A stretch of DNA of 64,000 nucleotides from assembly GCF_024347195.1 (NCBI RefSeq), contig NZ_AP025281.1:4154001-4218000 (forward strand). The letters are read 5' to 3'. Made by a program: the position numbers and the translations under genes. The stretch is from Aliamphritea hakodatensis. Lineage in GTDB: Bacteria > Pseudomonadota > Gammaproteobacteria > Pseudomonadales > Balneatricaceae. Each line of letters starts with the position of its first letter. Position 1 is the stretch's first letter. This document shows positions 10,304 to 19,071 of the stretch, in pieces. The notes below the pieces were generated by a model, which saw only the letters and a list, made by a program, of their open reading frames with translations, searched no databases and was not told where the DNA came from.

Positions 10304-11755
10304 TTACCGTTCGTTCAGTGATTCCGACTGATATTCCTTCAGAGGGCTCAGCAGGTAATCAATCACCCGGCGGTCACCGGTTTTTATTTCCGCCGAGATG
10401 CTCATCCCCGCTGAAAGCTGAATAATCTCGTCATCCGCCTGTACCATTTGGGCAGCGAGCCGTACCCGGGCCGGGAAGACCAGACCTTGTTGCTCATCTT
10501 CCATGGAGTCTCTGGATACATGAATGACTTCCCCTTTGATGGTGCCGTACTTGGTGTATGGAAAACTGTCGACCTTCACTTCCACCGGCTGACCCGCCCG
10601 TACGAAGCCGACGTCTTTATTTTCGATGGTAACTTCCGCTTCAAGGTCCAGCCCTTCCGGTACGATGATCATCAGTTCCTGCCCCTGCGTCACCACCCCA
10701 CCCAGTGTATACACCGCCAGTTGCTGAACAACGCCGTCGACCGGTGCTTTAATGGTCATCTTCCGTAGCAATTCGTTAGCCTGAATCAGCTGTTTTTCAG
10801 CATCGGTATGTTCACTGCGCAGTTCCGTTAAACGGTCGTGCAAAGTTTTCTTATTTTCAGCACTGAGTTGCAGCAACTGCTGTTCCAGCCTGAGCCCTTC
10901 CAGTTCAAGGCTGGCAGCATCGGCAATTAACTGGGCGTAATCCCGTTCTTCTTCGATGACTTCTTTTTCAAGTTCCAGATATTCCAGCGGCGGAATGTGG
11001 CCACTGTCCAGCAGGCGTTTACGGCCTTTAAGGCGCTCTTTAACGTTGCGGATTAATGAACGGGTTTCGTTAGCAACTTTTGCCGCTAGCGTGCGCTGGG
11101 TTTCATTTTGTTTTATCTGATATTCAAGGGAGCTGACCCGCACCTGATAGTCAATCATTTCAGCGTCCAGCGTCACTTCCGCCTCTTTAATCCGGTGCGC
11201 GGGTGCTGCCACAGGTGGGGCAAAAGATGCCTTGGGATCGTCGGTTAACAATGCTTCCGTACGGGCAATATCAAGGCCAACGGTGATTAAACGGTTTTCC
11301 AGCCGGGCGCTTTCCGCTTCTGAGGATGTTCGGTTCAGCGCAATCAGTACGTCTCCTTTTCTGACCAGTTGCCCGTCCCGTACCTGTATGGCGTTCACTT
11401 CCCCCTGATCCGGTGCCTGTACCACTTTTGAACGGTCATCAATAATCAGCCGGCCCTTGGCGCTGGCGATAATGTCGATACGGCCCAGAATCGCCCATGC
11501 CAACGTAATCAGTGCCAGAGCGATGATGCCCAGCACAAAGTAACGGGCTACACTGGAAGGCGGCCGCTCCAGTACGTCCAGATATTCCGGCAGGAATTCA
11601 TAGGCCAGTTGTGGCTTGGCAGGTTTAGTGCCTTTAACCGGTGCTTCATTGCCTGAAGTATCAGGCCCAGTATGATCACCAGCCTGATCACCAGTCTGTG
11701 CTTCTGCGGTTTGTGGCTGGTCTTTATCAAACAGCGCCGCGGTGTTTTCCTGCAT
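10304..11755 (-). CDS. HlyD-family type I secretion membrane-fusion protein
   Basis: 483 residues. The first ~60 residues are a cytoplasmic acidic and Pro-rich tail, followed by one transmembrane helix (about 68-90). After it come a lipoyl/barrel-sandwich half motif (VNAIQVRDGQLVRKGDVL), a long alpha-helical coiled-coil hairpin (about 150-335) and the C-terminal beta-barrel domain (EVTIENKDVGFVRAGQPVEV). This is the HlyD/LapC architecture, the periplasmic bridge between an ABC exporter and TolC. It is placed between the two ABC genes, 61 bp after the first and 19 bp before the second, and could serve both. Confidence 0.95.
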   Translation of the reverse strand: MQENTAALFDKDQPQTAEAQTGDQAGDHTGPDTSGNEAPVKGTKPAKPQLAYEFLPEYLDVLERPPSSVARYFVLGIIALALITLAWAILGRIDIIASAKGRLIIDDRSKVVQAPDQGEVNAIQVRDGQLVRKGDVLIALNRTSSEAESARLENRLITVGLDIARTEALLTDDPKASFAPPVAAPAHRIKEAEVTLDAEMIDYQVRVSSLEYQIKQNETQRTLAAKVANETRSLIRNVKERLKGRKRLLDSGHIPPLEYLELEKEVIEEERDYAQLIADAASLELEGLRLEQQLLQLSAENKKTLHDRLTELRSEHTDAEKQLIQANELLRKMTIKAPVDGVVQQLAVYTLGGVVTQGQELMIIVPEGLDLEAEVTIENKDVGFVRAGQPVEVKVDSFPYTKYGTIKGEVIHVSRDSMEDEQQGLVFPARVRLAAQMVQADDEIIQLSAGMSISAEIKTGDRRVIDYLLSPLKEYQSESLNER

Positions 11756-11816
11756 TATTGCTCGTCCCTAAAAAATATCCTTAAAAAGTCAGCCCTGAAT
11801 ATGTTCCCACTCAGCT

Positions 11817-13997
11817 TTAGCCTGTAGCCACAGGAGTGCTTTGATCCTGATTCAGCTCAGCCCGCTGCAATTGCCATAGCTGGCGATAGGCGCTGTCCGG
11901 CCTCGCCAGCAGCTGATTATGATTGCCCGCTTCCACAATCTGCCCTTTATCCAGCACAAAAATACAGTCGCAGTCTTTTACGGTTGATAAGCGGTGCGCA
12001 ATTAAAATCACCGTACGGCCCTGCTGTATAAGCCGCATATTTTCTTTAATGATTGCCTGAGAATGGTCATCCAGTGCGGAAGTTGCTTCATCAAATATCA
12101 GCACGGAAGGGTCAGTAATCAGTGAGCGGGCAATGGCTATGCGCTGGCGCTGGCCACCGGATAATGACGCGCCACCTTCTGCCAGCACCGTGTCGTAACC
12201 GTCTTTAAGTTCCAGAATGAATTCATGGGCACCGGCTTTTTTAGCGGCGGTTACCACCTCTTCCAGCGGTGCAGAAGGTTTCATGATGGCGATGTTGTCG
12301 CGCACGCTGCGGTTAAACAGAAAGTTTTCCTGTAGAACTATGCTCATAGACTGGCGTAACGACACAGGGTCGATACCGGCAACGTCCTGCTCGTCCAGCA
12401 GAATACGGCCCCGCTCCGGGGTATAGAGCTTTTGCACCAGCCGGGTAATGGTGCTTTTACCGGAACCGGATTTACCCACGAAGGCAACCATTTTACCGGC
12501 AGGAATATTCAGGCTGATATTATTCAGAATAACTGGGCTGTCCGGAGTGTATCTGAACAGTACGTTTTCCAGCGTCACATTGCCCCGCAAGCCATTTGTG
12601 AGCACTGCCTGTTCATTATTCACTTCCGGCAGGGTATTCAGTACGTCACCTAAACGCTCAACCGAGACCCGTGCCTGCACAAAGTTACGCCAAAGTTCCG
12701 TTAAGCGGATAATCGGCTGGCTGACATGATTGGCCATCATGTTAAACGCAATTAGCTGGCCGATAGACAGCTCAAGCCCAATAACCTGCCGGGCACCAAT
12801 CCACAGCACCAACACCATGGTGACTTTTGAGATCACCTGAATCAGTGAGTTAGATAACTGGGAGAGTTGCTGCACTTTAAAGTTTGAATAGACGAAGTCC
12901 CGGGTCTGATATTCCCAGCGGCGGGCCATCTGTGATTCCAGCGCCAACGCCTTAACGGTTTCCACGCCGGTAAGCGCTTCAGTGAGAAAAGAATTGTTCA
13001 CCGCACTGTCACGGCCCAGGTCCTCTACCCGTTTCTGTAACGGCCCGGTAATAAAAAACGAAACCAGTGCGTATAAAGGAATGGCACCGATAACAATCAG
13101 GGTTAACAGCGGTGAATACAGGAACATCACCGCAAAGAAAATCAGCGTAAAGCCAAGGTCAATGATCAGGGTATTGGCCGTGCTGGTAATGAATTCCCGA
13201 ATGGCGTTCAGCTCGTTTACCCGCATGACCGTCACACCAACAGAACGGCTTTTAAAATACGCCAGCGGTAAGTCCACCAAATGCCGGTACAGATTACTGC
13301 CCAGTTTTGCATCTATCCGTGCCGCGGTTCGGGTTGCCAGATATTGCCGTAGGGTCTGCAGAAGAATCTCAAATAAAGCTACCGCCACCAGCACGGTGAC
13401 CAGCACATCCAGCGTAGACACGGCGTTATGAACCAGCACCTTATCCATTACGACCTGAAAGAACAGCGGAGAAATCAGTGCGAATAACTGCAAAATGGCA
13501 GAGGCAGCCAGCACTTCCATCCCCAGCTTCCGGTATTTCAGCAGTTCAGGAATGAACCAGCGAATATCAAACTTTTTCAGTAAGCCGGCAGTTGCGCGGC
13601 TTTTTAACTGCAGCGTTTCCCCGCTCCACAATTCACCGAATTCTTCTTCACTGAGTAATTCAGGTGAAGGCTGCTCAGGTCGCTGAATCAGGATGGCATC
13701 GTCGGTTTTCTGTGCCACTAACAGCCAGTGTCCCCGGGTATCGCGGGCTAATAACGGAAGACGGTCAGAATCGAGCGTTTTATCTGATTTAAAAACAGCC
13801 TTTATGCCCAGTTCCCGGGCGATTAGCTTAACGGCTTTCCTGGGTGTTTCAGAAAGCGCTGACTGAGCAGAACGCTCAAAGGTATGAGGATCATCAGTCA
13901 GCTGTAATATCTGACAAAGAATTTGCAAAGCACTGAGCAGGCTTTGTGTTTCGTAATCTATTTCTGAACCGAATGATTCAGAGACAATTGAATTCAT
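11817..13997 (-). CDS. second type I secretion ABC transporter with C39-like domain
   Basis: 726 residues, first gene of the operon. The N-terminal ~150 residues are a C39-like domain that again lacks the peptidase DCxxACL motif. The transmembrane region spans about 165-460. The nucleotide-binding domain has Walker A GKSGSGKST, signature LSGGQ, Walker B ending FDEATSALD and IAHRL. Both this and the other ABC protein of the operon keep every ATPase motif, so neither is a degenerate partner. Possible arrangements are a heterodimer, two homodimers sharing one HlyD, or one ABC protein dedicated to a different substrate. The start ATG at 13997 is close to an A+T-rich upstream region that should hold the operon promoter; I could not assign -35/-10 boxes with confidence. 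Confidence 0.94.
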   Translation of the reverse strand: MNSIVSESFGSEIDYETQSLLSALQILCQILQLTDDPHTFERSAQSALSETPRKAVKLIARELGIKAVFKSDKTLDSDRLPLLARDTRGHWLLVAQKTDDAILIQRPEQPSPELLSEEEFGELWSGETLQLKSRATAGLLKKFDIRWFIPELLKYRKLGMEVLAASAILQLFALISPLFFQVVMDKVLVHNAVSTLDVLVTVLVAVALFEILLQTLRQYLATRTAARIDAKLGSNLYRHLVDLPLAYFKSRSVGVTVMRVNELNAIREFITSTANTLIIDLGFTLIFFAVMFLYSPLLTLIVIGAIPLYALVSFFITGPLQKRVEDLGRDSAVNNSFLTEALTGVETVKALALESQMARRWEYQTRDFVYSNFKVQQLSQLSNSLIQVISKVTMVLVLWIGARQVIGLELSIGQLIAFNMMANHVSQPIIRLTELWRNFVQARVSVERLGDVLNTLPEVNNEQAVLTNGLRGNVTLENVLFRYTPDSPVILNNISLNIPAGKMVAFVGKSGSGKSTITRLVQKLYTPERGRILLDEQDVAGIDPVSLRQSMSIVLQENFLFNRSVRDNIAIMKPSAPLEEVVTAAKKAGAHEFILELKDGYDTVLAEGGASLSGGQRQRIAIARSLITDPSVLIFDEATSALDDHSQAIIKENMRLIQQGRTVILIAHRLSTVKDCDCIFVLDKGQIVEAGNHNQLLARPDSAYRQLWQLQRAELNQDQSTPVATG

Positions 13998-14865
13998 GCT
14001 AGCTACTCACAACAAAGCGATACACCCGATAACTTGGTAAGAAAAACGCCCAATAAACGCTATTCAGCGCTTAAAGACATTTTTTTAACACTTATGATGA
14101 ATTAAAAAGGGAGTTAGTAGCTTAGAATTCAAGCACGGAAAGGATTGCGCTGGAGGAATAGAAAAACCTGAGACGAAACTCATATGTATAGTCCTTTATA
14201 GCTTTAATAAACACAAGGTTTAAATACGAAGAATCCTTCTAGTAATCAATCCAAATAGCTAACTGAATTACAACTTCCTCGTGTAACATGTCCAAGAAAA
14301 CTACCAGATCAAAAGGGCGATATCAAACAAGAATAAATCTCATCTATAGTGCCATTTGAAATAACCATAGAACTCAGATACCACCTAAAAGTACAAAAAC
14401 ATCAACGCTCAGGCTTCTTAAATAACATATTCAATCTATGAGCAAACAGTCCAGCAGCACATATAACCAATTGATTTATAATACAATAAAATAAAGTGAC
14501 ACTTTCAGTATTGGGTATAGTAGCAGCCAGCTGACCAGTCATTCTCTACGCTGCCATGTCAAAGTTATGATCTAGACTTCATGAATATCTCACGTGTCAA
14601 TCCGTAACAGGCGAGAAAGACCTCAAATACGTTAGCTGGCAGCTGTGGACGAGTTCACAAATTCTTTTTACGTTTCAGAAAGTCCACAGGACGCTTGCAT
14701 ACAACAATTCATCAATGACAACCCAACAAACAGATTACTGATCTGTGCATTTCATGTACGCAAAGAACATATAAACGATGCACTTCAATCAACATAAAAC
14801 ATTTTTTATGGCTAATTAATATCCTTATATCAAGCAAATACCCAAAGAATCAGTAGCTCTCTTAG
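13998..14865. other. 868-bp gene-free stretch upstream of the T1SS operon
   Basis: A+T-rich sequence between the T1SS operon start and the tRNA-like repeat array, with stops in all frames except for short openings. The only coding-like piece is a 46-codon frame on the minus strand (14402-14542) with a hydrophobic middle. No tRNA 5' half, integrase or clear IS end was seen. It probably contains the operon promoter next to 14000. Confidence 0.5.
14402..14542 (-). CDS. possible 46-residue membrane peptide, doubtful
   Basis: Small open frame beginning ATG ACT GGT and ending TGA. It has one hydrophobic segment containing several Cys and Ile residues and a basic C terminus (KKPER). No clear Shine-Dalgarno sequence precedes it and no family is recognised. 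It may be chance in A+T-rich DNA or a remnant of a decayed gene. Confidence 0.15.
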   Translation of the reverse strand: MTGQLAATIPNTESVTLFYCIINQLVICAAGLFAHRLNMLFKKPER

Positions 14866-14920
14866 GATTCAAAATCCGTTGCCTTCGGGCGTGGCGGTTC
14901 AAGTCCGCCCACCGGTACCA
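14866..14920 (+). repeat. tRNA-Leu(CAA) 3' fragment (anticodon loop to CCA), no 5' half
   Basis: The stretch starts at the anticodon loop (TTCAAAA, anticodon CAA). It continues through a long class II variable arm (TGCC-TTCG-GGCG) and an intact T arm (GGCGG TTCAAGT CCGCC), and ends ACCGGTACCA with an encoded CCA. The anticodon-stem 5' strand, D arm and acceptor 5' strand are missing upstream, so it is not a functional tRNA. A piece beginning at the anticodon loop is what integration at a tRNA 3' end duplicates, so this may be an attachment-site scar. It heads the tandem array. Confidence 0.8.
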
Positions 14921-14955
14921 CAACTTGATCTATTTAAAGATCGTTATATCAAACG

Positions 14956-14987
14956 AAGCGATATCGAAAGATAATCGCTTTTTTTGT
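14956..14987 (+). terminator. Rho-independent terminator of type A unit 1
   Basis: Stem AAGCGAT/ATCGCTT with an inner ATC-GAAA-GAT stem-loop, followed by seven T residues. The same structure recurs in the two other type A units near 15281-15311 and 15604-15634. Confidence 0.85.
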
Positions 14988-15113
14988 GCCTGAAATTTGG
15001 TATTCACGACGGATTCACTTTCCAAAAAGAGCGGCGTTGCCTTCGGGCGTGGCGGTTGCTCTTAAGTCAGTGCCCACCGGTACCACTTATCTTCCAAGAG
15101 AAGAAACTCAGAG

Positions 15114-15144
15114 ATCGAACGCGGTTTCAGCCTTCGATTTTTTT
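15114..15144 (+). terminator. Rho-independent terminator of type B unit 1
   Basis: Stem ATCGAA/TTCGAT, with GG/CC able to pair inside the loop, followed by a run of seven T residues. It is repeated in the other type B units near 15438-15468 and 15761-15791, and in weaker form near 27010-27038. Confidence 0.75.
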
Positions 15145-15919
15145 GTGCCTGTAAGAAACAGAATGGGTATACACGACGGATTCACTTTCCAAAAAGAGCG
15201 ACGTTGCCTTCGGGCGTGGCGGTTCAAGTCCGCCCACCGGTACCACAACTTGATCTATTTAAAGATCGTTGTATCAAACGAAGCGATATCGAAAGATAAT
15301 CGCTTTTTTGTGCCTGAAATTTGGTATTCACGACGGATTCACTATCCAAAAAGAGCGGCGTTGCCTTCGGGCGTGGCGGTTGCTCTTAAGTCAGTGCCCA
15401 CCGGTACCACTTATCTTCCAAGAGAAGAAACTCAGAGATCGAACGCTGTTTCAGCCTTCGATTTTTTTGTGCCTGCAAGAACAGAATGGGTATACACGAC
15501 GGATTCACTTTCCAAAAAGAGCGACGTTGCCTTCAGGCGTGGCGGTTCAAGTCCGCCCACCGGTACCACAACTTGATCTATTTAAAGATCGTTGTATCAA
15601 ACGAAGCGATATCGAAAGATAATCGCTTTTTTTGTGCCTGAAATTTGGTATACACGACGAATTCGCTTTTCATAACATCTAGCGTTGCCTTCGGGCGTGG
15701 CGGTTGCTCTTAAGTCAGCGCCCACCGGTACCACTTATCTTCCAAGAGAAGAAACTCAGAGATCGAACGCTGTTTCAGCCTTCGATTTTTTTGTGCCTGC
15801 AAGAACAGAATGGGTATACACGACGGATTCGCTTTCTAAAAACTCTTCAGTAGAGCTTATGCGTTGCCTTCAGGCGTGGCGGCTGGTCTTAAGTAAGTAC
15901 CCACCGGTACCACTTGATT

Positions 15920-15956
15920 AAGCCTCGTTTCTCTTCGGGAGAGTCGGGGCTTTTTT
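15920..15956 (+). terminator. Rho-independent terminator of the last array unit
   Basis: Hairpin AAGCCTCG..CTC-TTCGG-GAG..CGGGGCTT followed by six T residues. It differs from the two other terminator types in the array and closes the array toward the convergent TetR gene. Confidence 0.8.
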
Positions 15957-16057
15957 GTGCCTGTAAGAAACCGAATGGGTATACACGACGGATTCGCTTT
16001 CTGACAACCAGAATCTAACTGAATGCCCATAGAACCGAGGGGAAACCTCACTTATAG

Positions 16058-16714
16058 CTAAGACCCCTTTGGCAATAACCTAGGCTTCAAAAGTTCACAT
16101 AGGACCAGCTTCAAATCATCAGAAGAACGTTTAGCACGCTGCCCCTTTTCACTGGCAATCATCATTAATCCACGATCACCTAGCTCAAGAAACAATTCTC
16201 CTAATCGTTCACGTTCTCTGATTTGGCCCCGGACCCCTAAACGTTTAAATAGCTCAGCCATTGTGATGATGGTTTTTGTATTGTGTGCTTCATCCAGTTT
16301 CTGCAGATCCGGGAGGGAGAACATTGCTCTTGATAGAAACAGCAGAGCTTTTTGTTGTTTGTATAAAGCAGATAACCCATCGATCAGGTCATTAACAAAC
16401 ATCTCAATGTTCATTGTTTCTATAGGCCAGCGTGCGATCTCATCCATAAAAGAATCGATGAGTGTCAGCCAGCGTGATCCCATGGCATACAGTATTGCAT
16501 GCTTATTGGGGAAGTAGTGATACAGCGTACCTATAGAGATATTCATCTCTTCTGCGACCAGGCTCGTACTGAACTCATCTAAGCCTACTCTCTCCAGCAG
16601 CTCAGAAGCTGTATATATTATTTGAACGGCCTTAGCTTTAGAGCGCCCCTGTATTGGTGCTGCTCGTGGCATAAGGCTTTTGGTCTTTTGGGCTTTACCT
16701 GAAGTAAGCGGCAA
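16058..16714 (-). CDS. TetR/AcrR-family transcriptional regulator
   Basis: 218 residues. The helix-turn-helix spans about residues 48-72 (STSLVAEEMNISIGTLYHYF), the classic TetR recognition helix pattern with YHYFPNK. The remaining ~145 residues are the variable ligand-binding/dimer domain. The TTG start at 16714 is supported by AGGAAA five bases upstream; an ATG at 16672 (MPRAAP) is the alternative and has no obvious ribosome-binding site. It is transcribed away from the amidohydrolase gene at 17290, with 575 bp between them, and could control it; ligand unknown. Confidence 0.9.
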   Translation of the reverse strand: MPLTSGKAQKTKSLMPRAAPIQGRSKAKAVQIIYTASELLERVGLDEFSTSLVAEEMNISIGTLYHYFPNKHAILYAMGSRWLTLIDSFMDEIARWPIETMNIEMFVNDLIDGLSALYKQQKALLFLSRAMFSLPDLQKLDEAHNTKTIITMAELFKRLGVRGQIRERERLGELFLELGDRGLMMIASEKGQRAKRSSDDLKLVLCELLKPRLLPKGS

Positions 16715-17289
16715 GAGTCTTTCCTGTAAGTTTTTGGTGTTGTATGTGAGAGGTTGTTGTTACATCTCTCGAAGTCCAAAGCTTAACTTCCTGATGAGGC
16801 TGTTAGATCAGGCCTAGCAGAAACGATATGTGATTTTATCATGTCTGCAACTCTGCGCGAGCTATCTCTTCATGTCTTGATATATTTTCTTTTTCCTCAC
16901 CTATCGCCCAAATCATTTTCAAAAATTTATTTTTTTACCAAAACTTAGACACGATTTAAACGTGCTATCCAGGTAAAAGCCCTAGATGTTTTTCGCTGGG
17001 GAAGCAAGAGATAAGAGAAAATAAAAAATACATATAAAACAAATAGATACATATATATTCTTTTCATTTTTACGCCAAGAACTAGTTACAACCTCCTATG
17101 GAATTGGATTTTCAACATCGTCAACAAAGCTTGACCAATTTTTCTAATTCGAATAATCTCTCGAAAAAGAACCGAGAAATTTCTCGAATTAGCAATATTG
17201 CTAGACGTGATAACCCCTCGATTTCTAGATGCAATTACTTTGTTTTTTCACTTGTACTTCGATTGGAAAATTAACCAGAGGTGATAAGA
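16715..17289. promoter_or_regulatory. 575-bp divergent intergenic region, TetR gene / amidohydrolase
   Basis: Very A+T-rich and gene-free. It contains the long inverted repeat listed at 17144-17192, and several TCTCGA/TCGAGA words around it. It presumably holds the promoters of the TetR gene and of the amidohydrolase-porin pair. No other gene is seen. Confidence 0.5.
17144..17192. promoter_or_regulatory. inverted repeat, candidate operator before the amidohydrolase
   Basis: CTAATTCGA at 17144-17152 is mirrored exactly by TCGAATTAG at 17184-17192. The interval contains further TCTCGA and CGAGAAATTTCTCG words, the latter itself a palindrome around 17174-17187. It lies about 100 bp upstream of the start at 17290, where a regulator could bind. 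Which protein binds it is not known; the adjacent TetR protein is a candidate. Confidence 0.45.
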
Positions 17290-19020
17290 ATGCTCGATAG
17301 ATTTAGACCCAAAACCGTGCTGAAGCATATCGCTGTCAGCTGTTTGTTCTCGTCAGGTTTAGGCGCATCACCCGTTCAGGCAGCAGATGCTGACTATCTG
17401 TTTGTGAACGGTAAGGTATATACACAAAATGATGAGCAGCCATGGACAGAAGCTGTCGCCGTGCAAGGCAATAAAATTGTGTATGTTGGTGATAACGAAG
17501 GGGCGAAGGCTTCCACAGGTCAAAACACCGAGATTATTGATTTAGAAGGGAGGATGGTGCTTCCCGGTTTAATTGATGCGCATAGTCATCCCATTGTTGC
17601 GGCCGGAATGAGCCATATGGGCTTTCTTGACCGTTCAGGAACAATAGAAGAGTGGCTGAAAGATATAAAAGCGTATGCCGACAGTAATCCAGATATGAAG
17701 AGTATTCTTCTGTCAGGTTTTTCTGTAAGTGCTTTTGGACCAGAAGGTCCGACCAAGGAACTGTTAGATGCAATCATTCCTGATCGACCAGTTGTTGTAA
17801 TCGATGACGGTTTCCACGCTGCCTGGGTGAATTCCAAGGCGCTTGAGCTAGCAAATATAGATAAGAATACGCCAGACCCATTGCCAGGCTCTCACTTTTA
17901 TCAGCGTGATAAAGACGGCAATCCTACCGGGTGGTGTCGGGAACAGATGACTTTTTTCCCAATGATGGAGCAGCTTGGCGCAGTGAGTCAGGAAACTATC
18001 ATCAGTGGGGCAGAGAATGTATTTCCGCTCTATATGTCGAACGGTTACACCTCTGTATATGACGCTGGCTTCAGCTATTTTGAAGGTTTTGCTTACCCTG
18101 CATTAAATATTCTGGCAGAAAATGAAAGGCTGCCTTTCCGAATAGTTACTTCTCATATGGTGCAGGGACCCCATCAGCTTACAAAAGCAGTTAATACGCT
18201 TCAGGGATACGCTGAAAAGTATTCGTCTGAATTAGTTACACCCCGTGTGATGAAAATCGTAAATGATGGTACTTCCGAAGCGTATACCGCTGCGCAATAT
18301 GAACCCTATGAGGATCAGCACGGCCATAAAGGAGAAACAAATTTCAACGCTGAATTGCTTAAAAGTTTTGTTATCGATGTGGAAAAAGCTGGTTTTGATA
18401 CTCACATACATACAATCGGCGACAGGGCCGTAGCTGAAGCGCTTGATGCTTATGAAGCTGCAGACAAGGCCGTGTCTAATAAGCAGAGTAGACGGGCGCT
18501 TGCTCATGTCGAATTGGTACGCGACGAAGACCTGGAACGATTTGGTCAGCTGAATGTAATTTCTCAAACAACTCCCTTCTGGTTTGCGAATGATGGTGTT
18601 TTAGTGCAAGGCGTTCTCGGAGAAGAGCGTGCTGCAAAGCTATATCGTTTCCGGGAAGTTCTTAATAGTGGCGGCAAAGTAACCTTTGGTAGTGACTTCC
18701 CTTCAACAGGTGATATTGCAGGCATGGGGCCACTTATTAATATCGAAATGGGTATGACGCGAAAATTTGCGGGAGTAGAAGATATGCCCGCTACACCTCC
18801 TTTAAACGAGACTCTTACATTAGAACAAATGATTCGTGGATTTACCTTAGATGCAGCTTATCAACTAGGCCTGTCCGATAAGATTGGTTCGCTTGAGGTC
18901 GGTAAATTGGCTGATATTACGATATTAGATAAAAATCTTTTTGAAATTGCCCCCAATCAGATTCATAAAGTTAACGTTGTAATGACAATGAGCAACGGCA
19001 GGATTGTGTTCCAACAATAG
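17290..19020 (+). CDS. exported amidohydrolase family 3 protein (YtcJ-like)
   Basis: 576 residues from the ATG at 17290, which has AGAGG eight bases upstream; the GTG at 17281 in the same frame lies inside that site and is less likely. A signal peptide ends near SPVQA-AD. The mature protein has the beta-sandwich start (LFVNGKVYT), the metal motif DAHSHP (His 98 and 100), the central THIHTIGDRA motif, a late GSDFPST Asp and the C-terminal GSLEVGKLADITILD strand, as in Amidohydro_3 metal-dependent hydrolases. The substrate cannot be told from sequence; the family hydrolyses C-N bonds in amides, formamides and cyclic imides. It is followed 51 bp later by a porin gene, suggesting uptake and periplasmic processing of one compound. 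Confidence 0.9.
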   Translation: MLDRFRPKTVLKHIAVSCLFSSGLGASPVQAADADYLFVNGKVYTQNDEQPWTEAVAVQGNKIVYVGDNEGAKASTGQNTEIIDLEGRMVLPGLIDAHSHPIVAAGMSHMGFLDRSGTIEEWLKDIKAYADSNPDMKSILLSGFSVSAFGPEGPTKELLDAIIPDRPVVVIDDGFHAAWVNSKALELANIDKNTPDPLPGSHFYQRDKDGNPTGWCREQMTFFPMMEQLGAVSQETIISGAENVFPLYMSNGYTSVYDAGFSYFEGFAYPALNILAENERLPFRIVTSHMVQGPHQLTKAVNTLQGYAEKYSSELVTPRVMKIVNDGTSEAYTAAQYEPYEDQHGHKGETNFNAELLKSFVIDVEKAGFDTHIHTIGDRAVAEALDAYEAADKAVSNKQSRRALAHVELVRDEDLERFGQLNVISQTTPFWFANDGVLVQGVLGEERAAKLYRFREVLNSGGKVTFGSDFPSTGDIAGMGPLINIEMGMTRKFAGVEDMPATPPLNETLTLEQMIRGFTLDAAYQLGLSDKIGSLEVGKLADITILDKNLFEIAPNQIHKVNVVMTMSNGRIVFQQ

Positions 19021-19071
19021 CTGCGAACCTCCTCTTTTCTTAATAAAGAAACCTTCTTAAAAAAAATAATA

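Larger units (their letters stand above)
14878..16010 (+). repeat. tandem array of seven 157-179 bp units: tRNA-Leu 3' end plus terminator
   Basis: The units begin at the conserved GTTGCCTTCGGGCGTGGCGG at 14878, 15036, 15203, 15360, 15526, 15684 and 15863. Type A units (14878, 15203, 15526) have a perfect T arm and end in a terminator with stem AAGCGAT/ATCGCTT. Type B units (15036, 15360, 15684) carry an altered T-loop region (TTGCTCTTAAGTCAGTGCC) before CACCGGTACCA and a different terminator (stem ATCGAA/TTCGAT). The order is A-B-A-B-A-B and then a seventh B-like unit with a third terminator. Each unit closes with TTTTTTGTGCCTG and a shared ~50-bp tail. Open frames here are by-products of the repeat. 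The layout recalls the ~178-bp tRNA-end repeats after E. coli tyrT. Confidence 0.88.

Noticed and set aside
13998..14865. A decayed transposase or integrase
   Set aside because: I looked for one because of the tRNA-end repeats but found no recognisable motif or terminal inverted repeats; the stretch is simply A+T-rich with scattered stops.
14866..14920. A functional tRNA-Leu gene
   Set aside because: The 5' half (acceptor strand, D arm, 5' anticodon stem) is absent upstream, and the flanking TTAGGA cannot complete the anticodon stem.
14986..15576. A 196-codon plus-strand open frame and relatives at 15269 and 15685
   Set aside because: They are read-through of the tRNA-end repeat array: the peptide repeats with the DNA period, has no ribosome-binding site and crosses terminators. 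A product is not excluded but is not supported.
14878..16010. CRISPR array or integron attC cassette array
   Set aside because: Repeats are 157-179 bp with no short-repeat/unique-spacer structure, and the conserved parts are a tRNA 3' end and terminators, not attC core sites. No cas or integrase genes are present.
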